A stretch of DNA of 64,000 nucleotides from Pandoraea norimbergensis (lineage in GTDB: Bacteria; Pseudomonadota; Gammaproteobacteria; Burkholderiales; Burkholderiaceae): positions 620,001 to 684,000 of the forward strand of contig NZ_CP013480.3 of the NCBI RefSeq assembly GCF_001465545.3, in the 5' to 3' direction. The notes under the pieces were generated by a model. That model made no database searches. It saw nothing but the letters and a program-made list of their open reading frames with translations, and had not been told where the DNA came from. Shown here one piece after another: positions 56,211-64,000 of this stretch (within the stretch, counting starts at the first letter, position 1; each line of letters begins with the position of its first letter). Position numbers and translations under genes: made by a program.

Positions 56211-57085
56211 GCGACGTCTTCGCATCCCTTGGTGAACCATTACCCGACGCACACCATCGTCGCGAAGCATTGGCGTCGCTCGACTTGGCAGTCGCTCGAT
56301 TTGCCGTGTATTACGTCCCGCCTGCGGGCGCTTGCTGGTGGAACGAGGGCAGCCGTTGGCTGGGGCGCGACGCCATCACGGGCCGCCAACTCAATGCACC
56401 GCAGGTGCCGGGGTTGTCGCGTGCGCTCGCAGACCTTACCGTCGATGCGCGCCGCTATGGGCTGCACGGCACGCTCAAAGCGCCGATGCGGCTGGCGCCG
56501 GGTGTGAAGCTAGATGATCTCTACGCCATCGCGCGACACGTGGCAGCACGGCATACGCCTTTCGATTTGCCGCTGGCCATCGACGTGGTGGATACCGACA
56601 ACGGCAAGCGGCCGGGCTTTGTCGCGCTGCGTCCGAAAACGAACGTCGCAGGGGTGCCGGGGGTTGTCAGTGCCGCAGGTGCCGCCGCCGCAGCAGCCGC
56701 CAAACAGATCGACGCGCTCGCGTTCGACTGCGTGGAAGCGTTTGATGCTTTGCGCGCCCTACCCAGCGAGGCCGAACTGGCCCGTCGTCTGGCGCAGCCG
56801 CTGACGACGCGTCAGCGCGAATTGCTCGCACGTTGGGGCTATCCGTACGTGTTCGATGAATTCCGTTTTCACGTCACGCTCACGGATCGTGTCGGCGCTG
56901 CCGACGCGACGGCGATCACCGACTGGTGGCGCCCGCGTGTACAAGCGTTGGGGCCGATGCGTGTCGATGGCATTGCACTGTTCGTGCAGCCCGCCCCCGA
57001 GGCGCCGTTCGTGATCGCAGAGCGCTTCACGTTCGGTCAGAACCCTGCGGCCAGTGCGGCTGATCCAGCCGGAGATGCCGCATGA
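56207..57085 (+). CDS. DUF1045 phosphonate-operon protein, 2H phosphoesterase-like
   Basis: This 292-residue protein belongs to the DUF1045 family found inside C-P lyase operons. It has two HxT motifs: HGT at residues 87-89 (RYGLHGTLKAP) and HVT at 222-224 (FRFHVTLTDR). This pair is the signature of the 2H phosphoesterase superfamily, whose members open cyclic phosphates. No phnP gene is in the cluster, so this protein may hydrolyse ribosyl 1,2-cyclic phosphate; that is inference. It overlaps phnF and phnN by 4 bases each. Confidence 0.9.
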   Translation: MSDVFASLGEPLPDAHHRREALASLDLAVARFAVYYVPPAGACWWNEGSRWLGRDAITGRQLNAPQVPGLSRALADLTVDARRYGLHGTLKAPMRLAPGVKLDDLYAIARHVAARHTPFDLPLAIDVVDTDNGKRPGFVALRPKTNVAGVPGVVSAAGAAAAAAAKQIDALAFDCVEAFDALRALPSEAELARRLAQPLTTRQRELLARWGYPYVFDEFRFHVTLTDRVGAADATAITDWWRPRVQALGPMRVDGIALFVQPAPEAPFVIAERFTFGQNPAASAADPAGDAA

Positions 57086-57663
57086 ACCGCGCACGTTTGT
57101 TCTATGTGATGGGCGCCTCGGGCGCAGGCAAGGACTCCTTGCTGGCCTACGCGCGCGAGCGCATTGGCGGGCAATCCGCCGCAGCCGCGCCCGTCTTGTT
57201 CGCCCATCGCTACATCACACGGCCGCCGACGGCCGATGGTGAAAACCACGTCGCGCTGTCGTCGGCTGAATTCACCCAGCGGCATGCATTGGGGTGCTTC
57301 GCACTCGACTGGGAAAGTCATGGTTGCCGCTACGGCATCGGTGTGGAAATCGATGCGTGGCTGACGGCCGGCGCGAGTGTGGTGATGAACGGCTCGCGTG
57401 CGTTTCTCGAACGCGCGGTGCAGCGGTACGGCGAGCGGCTGTCGTTGGTTGAAATTCAGGTCGATGCACAGGTGCGCGCACAGCGTCTCGCCAGTCGCGG
57501 CCGCGAGTCGGGGGAGGCGCTTGATCAACGCGTTGCGCATCGCGTGCAGTGGACGCCGCCCGACGGCATTGCGCTGGCCGTCATCGCCAACAACGGCACG
57601 CTCGCGCAGGCGGGCGACGCGCTGGTGGCCGTACTGACGCGCAGGGACGGCGCTGAGGGATGA
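57082..57663 (+). CDS. phnN: Ribose 1,5-bisphosphokinase PhnN
   Basis: This 193-residue kinase converts ribose 1,5-bisphosphate to PRPP, recycling the sugar released in phosphonate breakdown. The P-loop is GASGAGKD at residues 11-18, followed by RYITRPPTADGENHVALSSAEF as in guanylate-kinase relatives. Its start overlaps the DUF1045 stop (ATGA). Product PRPP joins the general pool also fed by prs in this window. Confidence 0.94.
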   Translation: MNRARLFYVMGASGAGKDSLLAYARERIGGQSAAAAPVLFAHRYITRPPTADGENHVALSSAEFTQRHALGCFALDWESHGCRYGIGVEIDAWLTAGASVVMNGSRAFLERAVQRYGERLSLVEIQVDAQVRAQRLASRGRESGEALDQRVAHRVQWTPPDGIALAVIANNGTLAQAGDALVAVLTRRDGAEG

Positions 57664-57735
57664 CCCGGTGACCCATTGAGATGACGGGCGCATGTCAGGT
57701 TGACAATCCGGTTTGATGTGGCGTTGTGTGTCGTT

Positions 57736-57757
57736 ATTTTGCAAATTATTGCAAAAT
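57736..57757. promoter_or_regulatory. Perfect palindrome upstream of the flavoprotein gene (candidate operator)
   Basis: ATTTTGCAA-ATTA-TTGCAAAAT is a perfect 9-4-9 inverted repeat 84 bases before the start of the dehydrogenase gene. It also contains TTGCAA repeated directly at a 10-base period. It is markedly AT-rich compared with its surroundings. There is no T run after it, so a dimeric regulator site is more likely than a terminator. Confidence 0.7.
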
Positions 57758-57840
57758 GAGCGCGCTTTGCGTAATCTCACGACATCCACCACGACACTGT
57801 CCGCGCCGTCGCTGGCGCGGGCCGCTTTCCGGAGCCCCAC

Positions 57841-60321
57841 ATGGCCACAGTCTTGCCCACTCATGCCCGCGTCGTCATCGTCGGCGGCGGCATCGTCGGA
57901 TGTTCCGTCGCCTATCACCTTGCGAAGCTCGGCTGGACCGACGTCGTGCTGCTCGAACAGGGCCAGTTGTCGTGCGGCACGACATGGCATGCGGCGGGGC
58001 TTGTCGGGCAGTTGCGCTCGCAGGAGAGCATGACGAAGCTCATCCGCTATTCGACCAAGCTGTATAGCGAACTGGAAGCGGAGACGGGGCTGGGCACGGG
58101 CTGGAAGCAATGCGGTTCGTTGTCGGTGGCGCATACGCCCGAGCGCATGACGCAACTCAAGCGCACTGCCGCCGTGGCGCGCGCGTATGGCGTGCAATGC
58201 GACGTGATCTCGCCGCGCGATGCCGGTGAGTTGTGGCCGGTCATGCGCACCGATGACCTCGTGGGCGCCGTATGGCTGCCGGGCGACGGCAAGGCGAATC
58301 CGACCGATCTCACGCAGGCGCTCGCACGCGGTGCGCGCAGCCGAGGCGTGCGCATCGCCGAAAACACCCGCATTACCGAAATTCACACGGCGACACCCAA
58401 TGGCGTGCGCACGGCTACCGGCGTGTCGTGGCAAAACAAGGACGGCGAGAGCGGTCGTGTCGACGCCGAGATCGTCGTCAACTGCGCGGGCCAATGGGCC
58501 AAGGCCGTGGGCCGGATGTGCGGTGTCACGGTGCCGTTGCATTCGGCGGAGCACTACTACATCGTGACCGAGCGCATCGCGGGCGTGCATCCTGACCTGC
58601 CGGTGATGCGCGACCCCGACGGCTACATCTATTTCAAGGAAGAAGTGGGCGGGCTGGTGATGGGCGGCTTCGAGCCGAACGCCAAGCCGTGGGGCATGAA
58701 CGGCATTCCCGAGAACTTCGAGTTTCAACTTTTGCCCGACGACTGGGACCAGTTCGAGATTCTCATGGAGAACGCGCTGATCCGCGTGCCGGCGCTGGAG
58801 ACGGCGCAGATTCGTCAGTTCTACAACGGCCCCGAGTCGTTCACGCCGGACAACAACTTCATTCTTGGCGAAGCCCCCGAGTTGCGGAATTTCTACGTCG
58901 GCGCTGGCTTCAATTCCATGGGGATTGCGTCGGCGGGCGGGGCGGGCATGGCCCTCGCCGAGTGGATTGTTGCGGGCGAGCCGACGATGGATCTGTGGCC
59001 GGTGGATATCCGCCGTTTCGCCGGCTTCAACGGCAACGACACGTGGCTGCACGACCGTGTGAAAGAGACACTTGGCCTACATTACGCGATGCCGTGGCCG
59101 AATCGTGAACTCGACACCGCGCGCCCGTTCCGCCGCTCGCCGCTATACGGCACGTTGCTGGCCAAGGGCGCGTGCTTCGGCAGCAAGATGGGCTGGGAGC
59201 GGCCCAACTTCTTCGCGCCTTCGCCCGAAGAAGCGCGCATCGAGTACAGCTTCGGCCAGCAGAACTGGCATGCGTGGAGCGCGGCTGAGCATCGCGCGTG
59301 CCGTGAGGCCGTGGCGCTGTTCGACATGAGTTCGTTCTCGAAGCTGCTCATCAAGGGGCGGGATGCCGAGCGTGTGTTGCAATCGCTGTGCAGCAACGAC
59401 GTGTCGGTTGCACCGGGCCGCACCGTCTACACGGGCATGCTCAACGAGCGGGGCGGCTACGAGTCGGACTTCACGCTCACGCGTCTCGCGCCCGATCAGT
59501 ACCTGATGGTCACTGGCTCGGCACAGACCACCCGCGATATGGACTACGTAGAGCGCCGCATTCCGGCGGACGCGCACTGCACCGTGGTGGACGTGACGGG
59601 GCAATATTCGGTGCTGGCGGTCATGGGGCCGAATTCGCGCGCCTTGCTCCAGCAAGTGTCCAAGGCCGATTTCTCCAATGAGGCATTTCCGTTCGGTACG
59701 AGCCGCGAGATCGATCTCGGCTACGCCACCGTGCGTGCAACGCGCCTGACCTACGTCGGCGAACTCGGTTGGGAGCTTTACGTGCCGGTCGAATTTGCCG
59801 TGGGTGTCTACGAGGCGCTGCACGCGGCGGGCAAGGCGTTCGGGTTGCGCGATGCCGGCTACTACGCCATCGATTCGCTGCGTATCGAGAAAGGCTATCG
59901 GGCATGGGGCCGCGAACTGACGCCCGATACCAACCCGGTCGAAGCCGGCCTGACGTTCGCGTGCAAGCTGGCGGGCGACATCGCATTTACTGGGCGCACG
60001 GCGGTCGAACAGGCCCGTGCGCAAGGGGTGCGCCGCAAACTGGTGAGCGTGGCGCTCGACGGCGCCGACGATCGCATGCTGTGGGGCGGCGAGGCGGTCT
60101 TGCGAGATGGCCAGCCGGTGGGCTTCATTTCATCGGCCGCGTACGGGCATACCATCGACGCGCCGGTGGGGCTTGCGTTCCTCATCAACCCCGACGGTCC
60201 GGTGGATGCCGCGTTTGTCGAAGCTGGCCGATATCAGGTCGATCTGGCAGGCGAACTGCTCGATGCGCGGGTGCAACTGCGGGCCCTGTACGACCCGAAA
60301 GGCGAACGAGTGAAGGCGTGA
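57841..60321 (+). CDS. FAD-dependent dimethylglycine/sarcosine dehydrogenase-like protein
   Basis: This 826-residue protein has four parts. An N-terminal DAO-type FAD domain opens with VVIVGGGIVGCSVAYHLAKL and CGTTWHAAG (His50 is the expected covalent flavin site). A FAO_M connector follows, then a GCV_T aminomethyltransferase-like domain (about 430-720) and a GCV_T C-terminal barrel (about 740-820). Relatives oxidise N-methyl groups of dimethylglycine or sarcosine and pass the carbon to tetrahydrofolate. The exact substrate is not determined. It follows the phn genes and lies near purU. Confidence 0.9.
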   Translation: MATVLPTHARVVIVGGGIVGCSVAYHLAKLGWTDVVLLEQGQLSCGTTWHAAGLVGQLRSQESMTKLIRYSTKLYSELEAETGLGTGWKQCGSLSVAHTPERMTQLKRTAAVARAYGVQCDVISPRDAGELWPVMRTDDLVGAVWLPGDGKANPTDLTQALARGARSRGVRIAENTRITEIHTATPNGVRTATGVSWQNKDGESGRVDAEIVVNCAGQWAKAVGRMCGVTVPLHSAEHYYIVTERIAGVHPDLPVMRDPDGYIYFKEEVGGLVMGGFEPNAKPWGMNGIPENFEFQLLPDDWDQFEILMENALIRVPALETAQIRQFYNGPESFTPDNNFILGEAPELRNFYVGAGFNSMGIASAGGAGMALAEWIVAGEPTMDLWPVDIRRFAGFNGNDTWLHDRVKETLGLHYAMPWPNRELDTARPFRRSPLYGTLLAKGACFGSKMGWERPNFFAPSPEEARIEYSFGQQNWHAWSAAEHRACREAVALFDMSSFSKLLIKGRDAERVLQSLCSNDVSVAPGRTVYTGMLNERGGYESDFTLTRLAPDQYLMVTGSAQTTRDMDYVERRIPADAHCTVVDVTGQYSVLAVMGPNSRALLQQVSKADFSNEAFPFGTSREIDLGYATVRATRLTYVGELGWELYVPVEFAVGVYEALHAAGKAFGLRDAGYYAIDSLRIEKGYRAWGRELTPDTNPVEAGLTFACKLAGDIAFTGRTAVEQARAQGVRRKLVSVALDGADDRMLWGGEAVLRDGQPVGFISSAAYGHTIDAPVGLAFLINPDGPVDAAFVEAGRYQVDLAGELLDARVQLRALYDPKGERVKA

Positions 60322-60474
60322 AGGCGTGATTCCGGCCCGATGTCAGTCGAAATCACCACACGGCGCCGGACGTGAATCTCGACTGACACGGGCGGACTCG
60401 CTGCCGCTTCTGTAAAATGCCGCTTTTGCTTAGTTTTCGCACCTGTCCGGTGAGGGTGCGTCCGGTCTTCCCGT

Positions 60475-61326
60475 ATGTCTTTTGCATGTATAGCAGCGGC
60501 GCGCCGCTTCGACGACACGGCACACCTGCCGCTCGTGATCGGTTCGCAGCGTTACGGCTGGATTCGCCGTCGCGACGTCGAGTCGCTGTGCCGGTGGCCC
60601 GAGGTTTTCGAAATCAGCTCGCTCGCGGTGCGCATTCACCCGCGTCACGACACGTGTGAAGCCCGCACGGCGGCGCTCGCGCCGGTGATCGAGACGCTGG
60701 CGGCCGAGGGCATCATCACCGGCTGGCGCAACGAACGTTACGCCATCCGGCAGCGGCTTTACGACGCACCACTCGCCTGGATCGAGCGCGCGGCCTCGCG
60801 GTTCTTCGGCACACGTACGTTTGCCGTGCACGTGAACGCGTATGTCCCCGCGCGCTTCGTGGGCGAAGCACCGAAAATGTGGATTGCCCGTCGCAGCGTG
60901 CACAAGGCGACCGATCCCGGCTGTCTCGACAATGCGGCGGCTGGGGGCATCGGCAACGGCATCGGCGTGGGCGACACGCTCGTCAAGGAATGCTGGGAAG
61001 AAGCGGGCATTCCGGCGTATCTGGCCAACGAAGCCCGGCCGGGCCGCACGCTGCACCTTCTGGCGGAAATTCCGGAGGGTGTGCAGTCGGAGCAGGTGTT
61101 CGTCTACGACCTCGCGCTGCCGCGTGGCTTCGTGCCGGAGAATCAGGACGGCGAGGCCAGCGCCCACTGGCTGTGTTCTGCCGGCCATGTGCGCGATGTG
61201 ATCGCGCGCGGCGAGATGACGGTCGACGCGAGCCTCGCCAGCCTCGATTTTCTGCTGCGTGAAGGGGCGGTGCGCGCGAAGGACTGCGCAGGCATCGACG
61301 CCTTGTTCAAGCCGGCCGACGAGTAA
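60475..61326 (+). CDS. DUF4743 NUDIX hydrolase
   Basis: This 283-residue protein has an N-terminal DUF4743 domain and a C-terminal NUDIX domain (about 125-265). The NUDIX box is degenerate: GGIGNGIGVGDTLVKECWEE keeps the last glutamates but lacks the first E and has Lys for Arg. Relatives include the N-terminal part of fungal thiamine pyrophosphokinase fusions, which act on oxidised or damaged thiamine diphosphates; a similar cleaning role is possible. It stands alone between the flavoprotein and purU. Confidence 0.85.
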   Translation: MSFACIAAARRFDDTAHLPLVIGSQRYGWIRRRDVESLCRWPEVFEISSLAVRIHPRHDTCEARTAALAPVIETLAAEGIITGWRNERYAIRQRLYDAPLAWIERAASRFFGTRTFAVHVNAYVPARFVGEAPKMWIARRSVHKATDPGCLDNAAAGGIGNGIGVGDTLVKECWEEAGIPAYLANEARPGRTLHLLAEIPEGVQSEQVFVYDLALPRGFVPENQDGEASAHWLCSAGHVRDVIARGEMTVDASLASLDFLLREGAVRAKDCAGIDALFKPADE

Positions 61327-61398
61327 TCCGGGGCCCGCTGGCCCAATCAGAATTTCCACACTGCAACGTCATTGCAAGCCTTTTGCCCAGGAGCAATC

Positions 61399-62271
61399 AT
61401 GGCACCGATCGAAAATAGCTACATTCTGAAGTTGTCCTGCCCGGACCGTCCCGGCATCGTCCACGCGGTGGCCGGTTTCCTGGTCGAGCGCGGCGGCAAC
61501 ATTCTCGACTCGGCCCAGTTCAACGATCGCTTCACGGGCGGCTTTTTCATGCGCGTGCACTTCCAGCAACTGCCGGGAGAAACCGATCTGGCCGCGCTGC
61601 AACGCGACTTCGCCCCGCTCGCCACGCAATACGAAATGCAGTGGGAACTGGTCGATGCGGCGATCAAGCCGCGCGTCATGCTCATGGTCTCGAAGATCGG
61701 CCACTGCCTGAACGATCTGCTGTTCCGCTACAAGACCGGCCAGCTCAACATCGAAATCCCGGTGATCGTCTCGAACCACAAGGATTTCTATCAACTCGCG
61801 GCCAGCTACAACATTCCGTTCCATCATCTGCCGCTCATGAATGCCACGCCGGAATCGAAGGCCGCGCAGGAAGCGAAGGTGCTTGAACTGGTCAACGACA
61901 ACAACATCGATCTGGTGGTGCTGGCGCGCTACATGCAGGTGCTCTCTGCGAACATGTGCAAGCAACTGGCGGGCCGCGCGATCAACATTCACCACTCGTT
62001 CCTGCCGAGCTTCAAGGGTGCGAAGCCTTACTATCAGGCGTTCGACCGTGGCGTGAAGCTGATCGGGGCGACGGCGCACTACGTGACGTCCGATCTCGAC
62101 GAAGGCCCGATCATCGAGCAGGAAGTCGAGCGCGTGGATCACACGATGGACCCGGAACAACTGACCGCCATCGGGCGCGATGTGGAGTGCGTGGCGCTGG
62201 CGCGTGCCGTACGTTATCACGCCGAGCATCGCATTCTGCTCAATGGGCACAAGACGGTGATCTTCCGCTAA
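61399..62271 (+). CDS. purU: Formyltetrahydrofolate deformylase
   Basis: This 290-residue enzyme hydrolyses 10-formyltetrahydrofolate to formate and tetrahydrofolate, balancing the one-carbon pool. The N-terminal ACT domain starts ILKLSCPDRPGIVHAVAGFL. The formyltransferase-type domain has ARYMQVLSANMC, NIHHSFLPSFKGAKPYYQAF and the catalytic aspartate in HYVTSDLDEGPIIEQ. AGGAG precedes the ATG at 61399. Its closeness to a folate-dependent demethylating flavoprotein fits one-carbon control. Confidence 0.96.
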   Translation: MAPIENSYILKLSCPDRPGIVHAVAGFLVERGGNILDSAQFNDRFTGGFFMRVHFQQLPGETDLAALQRDFAPLATQYEMQWELVDAAIKPRVMLMVSKIGHCLNDLLFRYKTGQLNIEIPVIVSNHKDFYQLAASYNIPFHHLPLMNATPESKAAQEAKVLELVNDNNIDLVVLARYMQVLSANMCKQLAGRAINIHHSFLPSFKGAKPYYQAFDRGVKLIGATAHYVTSDLDEGPIIEQEVERVDHTMDPEQLTAIGRDVECVALARAVRYHAEHRILLNGHKTVIFR

Positions 62272-62323
62272 TCGGCGATCCATCGCGGAGGGCTCGCCGA
62301 TTCACGGCGGCCCAATGAAGGAA

Positions 62324-62357
62324 AAAAACGCCCTGGCATCACTGCCCGGGCGTTTTT
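62324..62357 (+). terminator. Terminator after purU
   Basis: AAAAACGCCC pairs with GGGCGTTTTT across a 14-base loop, with A and T runs at each end. It can serve purU and the convergent gene at 62398. Confidence 0.85.
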
Positions 62358-62397
62358 CATTGGCGCACCATCAAGATGATTAGGTGACTGCGTCTCG

Positions 62398-63252
62398 TCA
62401 GCCAGCGGGTGCCAGATCGGACAGGGGGGAGTCATCGGTGACCGGGTGCGACTGATAGGTGACCAGAAGCGGATAGCCCTCTGCGGTGAGCATGACGACA
62501 AAGAACGGCGTGTCCAGCGTGACGCGATGGTCGGGCGGGTGCCATTCAGTGACCGGTAGATTTTCTTCGCCGGGGGCCGCGCGTACGCCCTCTTCGTTAT
62601 GCACGAGGAAAAAATCGTGGCTCGGCCGGTCCGTCTGAATGAGCTGGGCAAAACGCGGCACCGAGAAATCGACCGTCGCGGTGCGCAAACCCAGCAATTC
62701 GCCCAGCGGTGCCGATGCGGCCAACGCATCGAGCAGCCAGTCCAGCAGGCCGGCATCCGTCAGTGCCTCGCAGGCATGGGGGTCGCGTTGCGCGTAGAGC
62801 ATACGTAGGCCGCTCGCCGATTCCGCCCCCGCGCCTGGCCCCATCCCCGATACCGTGCTTTGCGGATGCAATCGCTTGACGACGAAACGCGGGTCGCCGC
62901 TCAGCAGACCGCTGACGTCCATCCGTTCACCGTCGATCTTCATCATGTCGACTTCGATCCGCTCACCGACGTCTAGCGTGAACGCGAGTCTGCGAGTGTC
63001 GAGTGGATCAAAGGGTGTGTCCCACGAGGCGACACCGCGAAGGAAATTACCTAACTTATCGACGGAGAGATCGGGTGCCGGGCTAAAGGCCCAATTCGTG
63101 CCCGGTGCGACGGACGAAACGTATTGCCGGATGGCGTCGCACGCTTGCGATTTTCCGCCTCCGGAGGCGGGGGCGGGAGCTGCCGCCTTGCCGCCACCTC
63201 CCGACGGGGCGGCTTTGGGCGCGGATGACGGCGGGGGAGAAGGGATACGCAT
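62398..63252 (-). CDS. Uncharacterised 284-residue protein with proline-rich N terminus
   Basis: I do not recognise this protein. The first 35 residues are a Pro/Ala/Gly/Ser/Lys-rich linker (PSPPPSSAPKAAPSGGGGKA). The rest looks like a compact soluble domain with DAIRQYVSSVAPGTNWAFSP, LAFTLDVGERIEVDMMKIDGE and a late VTLDTPFFVVMLTAEGYPLL. There is no signal peptide or membrane helix. The ATG at 63252 is used; a TTG at 63267 is an alternative. It stands alone between purU and an MFS gene. It shows no resemblance to the unknown protein at 6469-7311. Confidence 0.65.
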   Translation of the reverse strand: MRIPSPPPSSAPKAAPSGGGGKAAAPAPASGGGKSQACDAIRQYVSSVAPGTNWAFSPAPDLSVDKLGNFLRGVASWDTPFDPLDTRRLAFTLDVGERIEVDMMKIDGERMDVSGLLSGDPRFVVKRLHPQSTVSGMGPGAGAESASGLRMLYAQRDPHACEALTDAGLLDWLLDALAASAPLGELLGLRTATVDFSVPRFAQLIQTDRPSHDFFLVHNEEGVRAAPGEENLPVTEWHPPDHRVTLDTPFFVVMLTAEGYPLLVTYQSHPVTDDSPLSDLAPAG

Positions 63253-63345
63253 CGTCTCGATTCTCAAAAAGGAGAATCGTCATTCTGCGAAAACCCCGGG
63301 CATTGTGCTTTTGGAAGAAGTGCCCAGCCTATCAGTTTCAGTCCG

Positions 63346-64000
63346 TCAACTGCGTTGTGCCAATTCGCTACCGGCATCGCGGGCGAGACGGGCAATCGAG
63401 ATCGTCGAACTCACCGCAATCAGGCCCACGGTCAGAAACGCCCACGGGAAGTCGGCCGAGACGACGTGATCGCGCCCGTGCAGATACGACGACGTTTGCA
63501 ACACAGCGGCGCCGATGGTGATGCCCAGCGTGAGCGAGACCTGCTGCGCCACGCTTGCCAGACTCGTTGCCTGACTCATGCGGTGTGCGGGCACGTCGGC
63601 GTAGGAGATGGCATTCAGGCTGGTGAATTGCAGCGAGCGGAAGCACCCGCCGAACAGCAGCGTGCAGAGAATGACCAGATGCGCCGTTTGGTCGGTGAAC
63701 AACCCGTATCCGCCGATGGTGGCCGATGCGATGATCGCGTTGGTCATCAGCACACGGCGAAAGCCCCAGCGTTGCAGAATGCGCAGCGAGAGCGTCTTCA
63801 TGAACATCGCGCCCGCGGCCGAGATGAACGTGAGCGCCCCCGACTCCATGGGTGTCATGCCGAAGCCGAGTTGCAGCATCAGCGGCAACAGAAACGGTGT
63901 TGCACCCACACCGATGCGGAACAGCGTGCCACCCGCGACACCGGCACGGAACGTCGGAATGCGGAACAGATCGAGCCGTAGCAGCGGGTGGTCGAGGCCA
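63346..64000 (-). CDS. MFS transporter (C-terminal part, cut by window edge)
   Basis: This is at least 218 residues of the C-terminal half of a 14-helix-type MFS exporter. Visible are RIGVGATPFLLPLMLQLGFG, then FGGCFRSLQFTSLNAISYAD and QATSLASVAQQVSLTLGITI, which resemble the second half of EmrB/QacA drug exporters. The reading frame is open to the edge and the start lies beyond the window. Substrate unknown. Confidence 0.85.
   Translation of the reverse strand, partial: GLDHPLLRLDLFRIPTFRAGVAGGTLFRIGVGATPFLLPLMLQLGFGMTPMESGALTFISAAGAMFMKTLSLRILQRWGFRRVLMTNAIIASATIGGYGLFTDQTAHLVILCTLLFGGCFRSLQFTSLNAISYADVPAHRMSQATSLASVAQQVSLTLGITIGAAVLQTSSYLHGRDHVVSADFPWAFLTVGLIAVSSTISIARLARDAGSELAQRS

Noticed and set aside
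46349..57663. The phn region as a recent mobile island
   Set aside because: No integrase, transposase, tRNA insertion site or direct repeats flank it, and its composition looks like the rest of the window.
57664..57840. A glycine riboswitch in front of the flavoprotein gene
   Set aside because: The 177-base leader lacks the paired aptamer core and shows instead a DNA palindrome; no expression-platform hairpin is present.
57037..59052. A 671-codon frame antisense to phnN and the flavoprotein
   Set aside because: Both sense genes have intact motifs, and the antisense product has no recognisable domain.

Overview
The window is a GC-rich, gene-dense stretch of chromosome from a betaproteobacterium. 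Gene content and order point to the Burkholderiaceae, most like Pandoraea or a close relative: TPR protein-lolB-ispE-tRNA-Gln-prs-rplY-pth, rapZ-hprK-ptsN-hpf-rpoN-lptB-lptA-lptC-kdsC-kdsD, and a ctaG-ctaE-SURF1-ctaA-ctaB-SCO block. The genus is an inference from synteny and codon use; no 16S gene is present. I see no insertion sequence, prophage, CRISPR array or integrase. Both edges cut genes: ctaG on the left, an MFS transporter on the right.

Layout. 1-6.4 kb: aa3-type cytochrome c oxidase subunit III with its assembly factors, including two thioredoxin-fold CxxxC proteins. 6.5-7.3 kb: an unrecognised 280-residue protein. 7.4-10.6 kb: the cytochrome bd operon cydP-cydA-cydB-cydX, ending in a strong terminator. 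11-12.1 kb: rpoH, preceded by a perfect CIRCE operator. 12.2-15.4 kb: an NTF2-like protein, YbiB, maleylacetoacetate isomerase and a LysE-type exporter. 15.5-20.1 kb: ftsY divergent from an M16 peptidase pair. 20.1-25.1 kb: NodI/NodJ-type ABC exporter, rsmD, coaD, a YfhL-type ferredoxin, pth and rplY. 25.3-30.1 kb: prs, tRNA-Gln(TTG), ispE, lolB and a TPR protein. 30.1-32.1 kb: adjacent mutM and mutY. 32.1-41.3 kb: a long minus-strand block linking the nitrogen PTS (rapZ, hprK, ptsN), ribosome hibernation (hpf), sigma-54 (rpoN), LPS transport (lptABC) and Kdo synthesis (kdsC, kdsD). 41.5-45.8 kb: a CPA2 antiporter, apt, a LysE-family exporter and a DeoR-type regulator.

45.8-57.7 kb is the main accessory region: a complete carbon-phosphorus lyase system for phosphonate use. 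phnC-phnD-phnE (plus strand) converge on phnG-H-I-J-K-L-M (minus strand). phnF, a DUF1045 protein and phnN (plus strand) diverge from phnG. Both structural operons have a 7-4-7 PhoB box followed exactly 10 bases later by a -10 hexamer, and a short palindrome beside phnG is a candidate PhnF operator. No phnP is present; the DUF1045 protein carries the two HxT motifs of 2H phosphoesterases and is a candidate to replace it.

57.8-62.3 kb holds a dimethylglycine/sarcosine dehydrogenase-like flavoprotein behind a perfect 9-4-9 palindrome, a DUF4743 NUDIX protein and purU. This suggests that N-methyl amines, possibly including sarcosine released from a phosphonate such as glyphosate, feed the folate one-carbon pool next door. 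The window ends with a second unrecognised protein and a truncated MFS transporter.

Nothing here is clearly a wholly new system. The most rewarding points are the regulatory sites (CIRCE at rpoH, paired Pho boxes, the 57.7 kb palindrome), the DUF1045/phnP question, the SCO-like CxxxC protein at 2.7 kb, and two orphan proteins.
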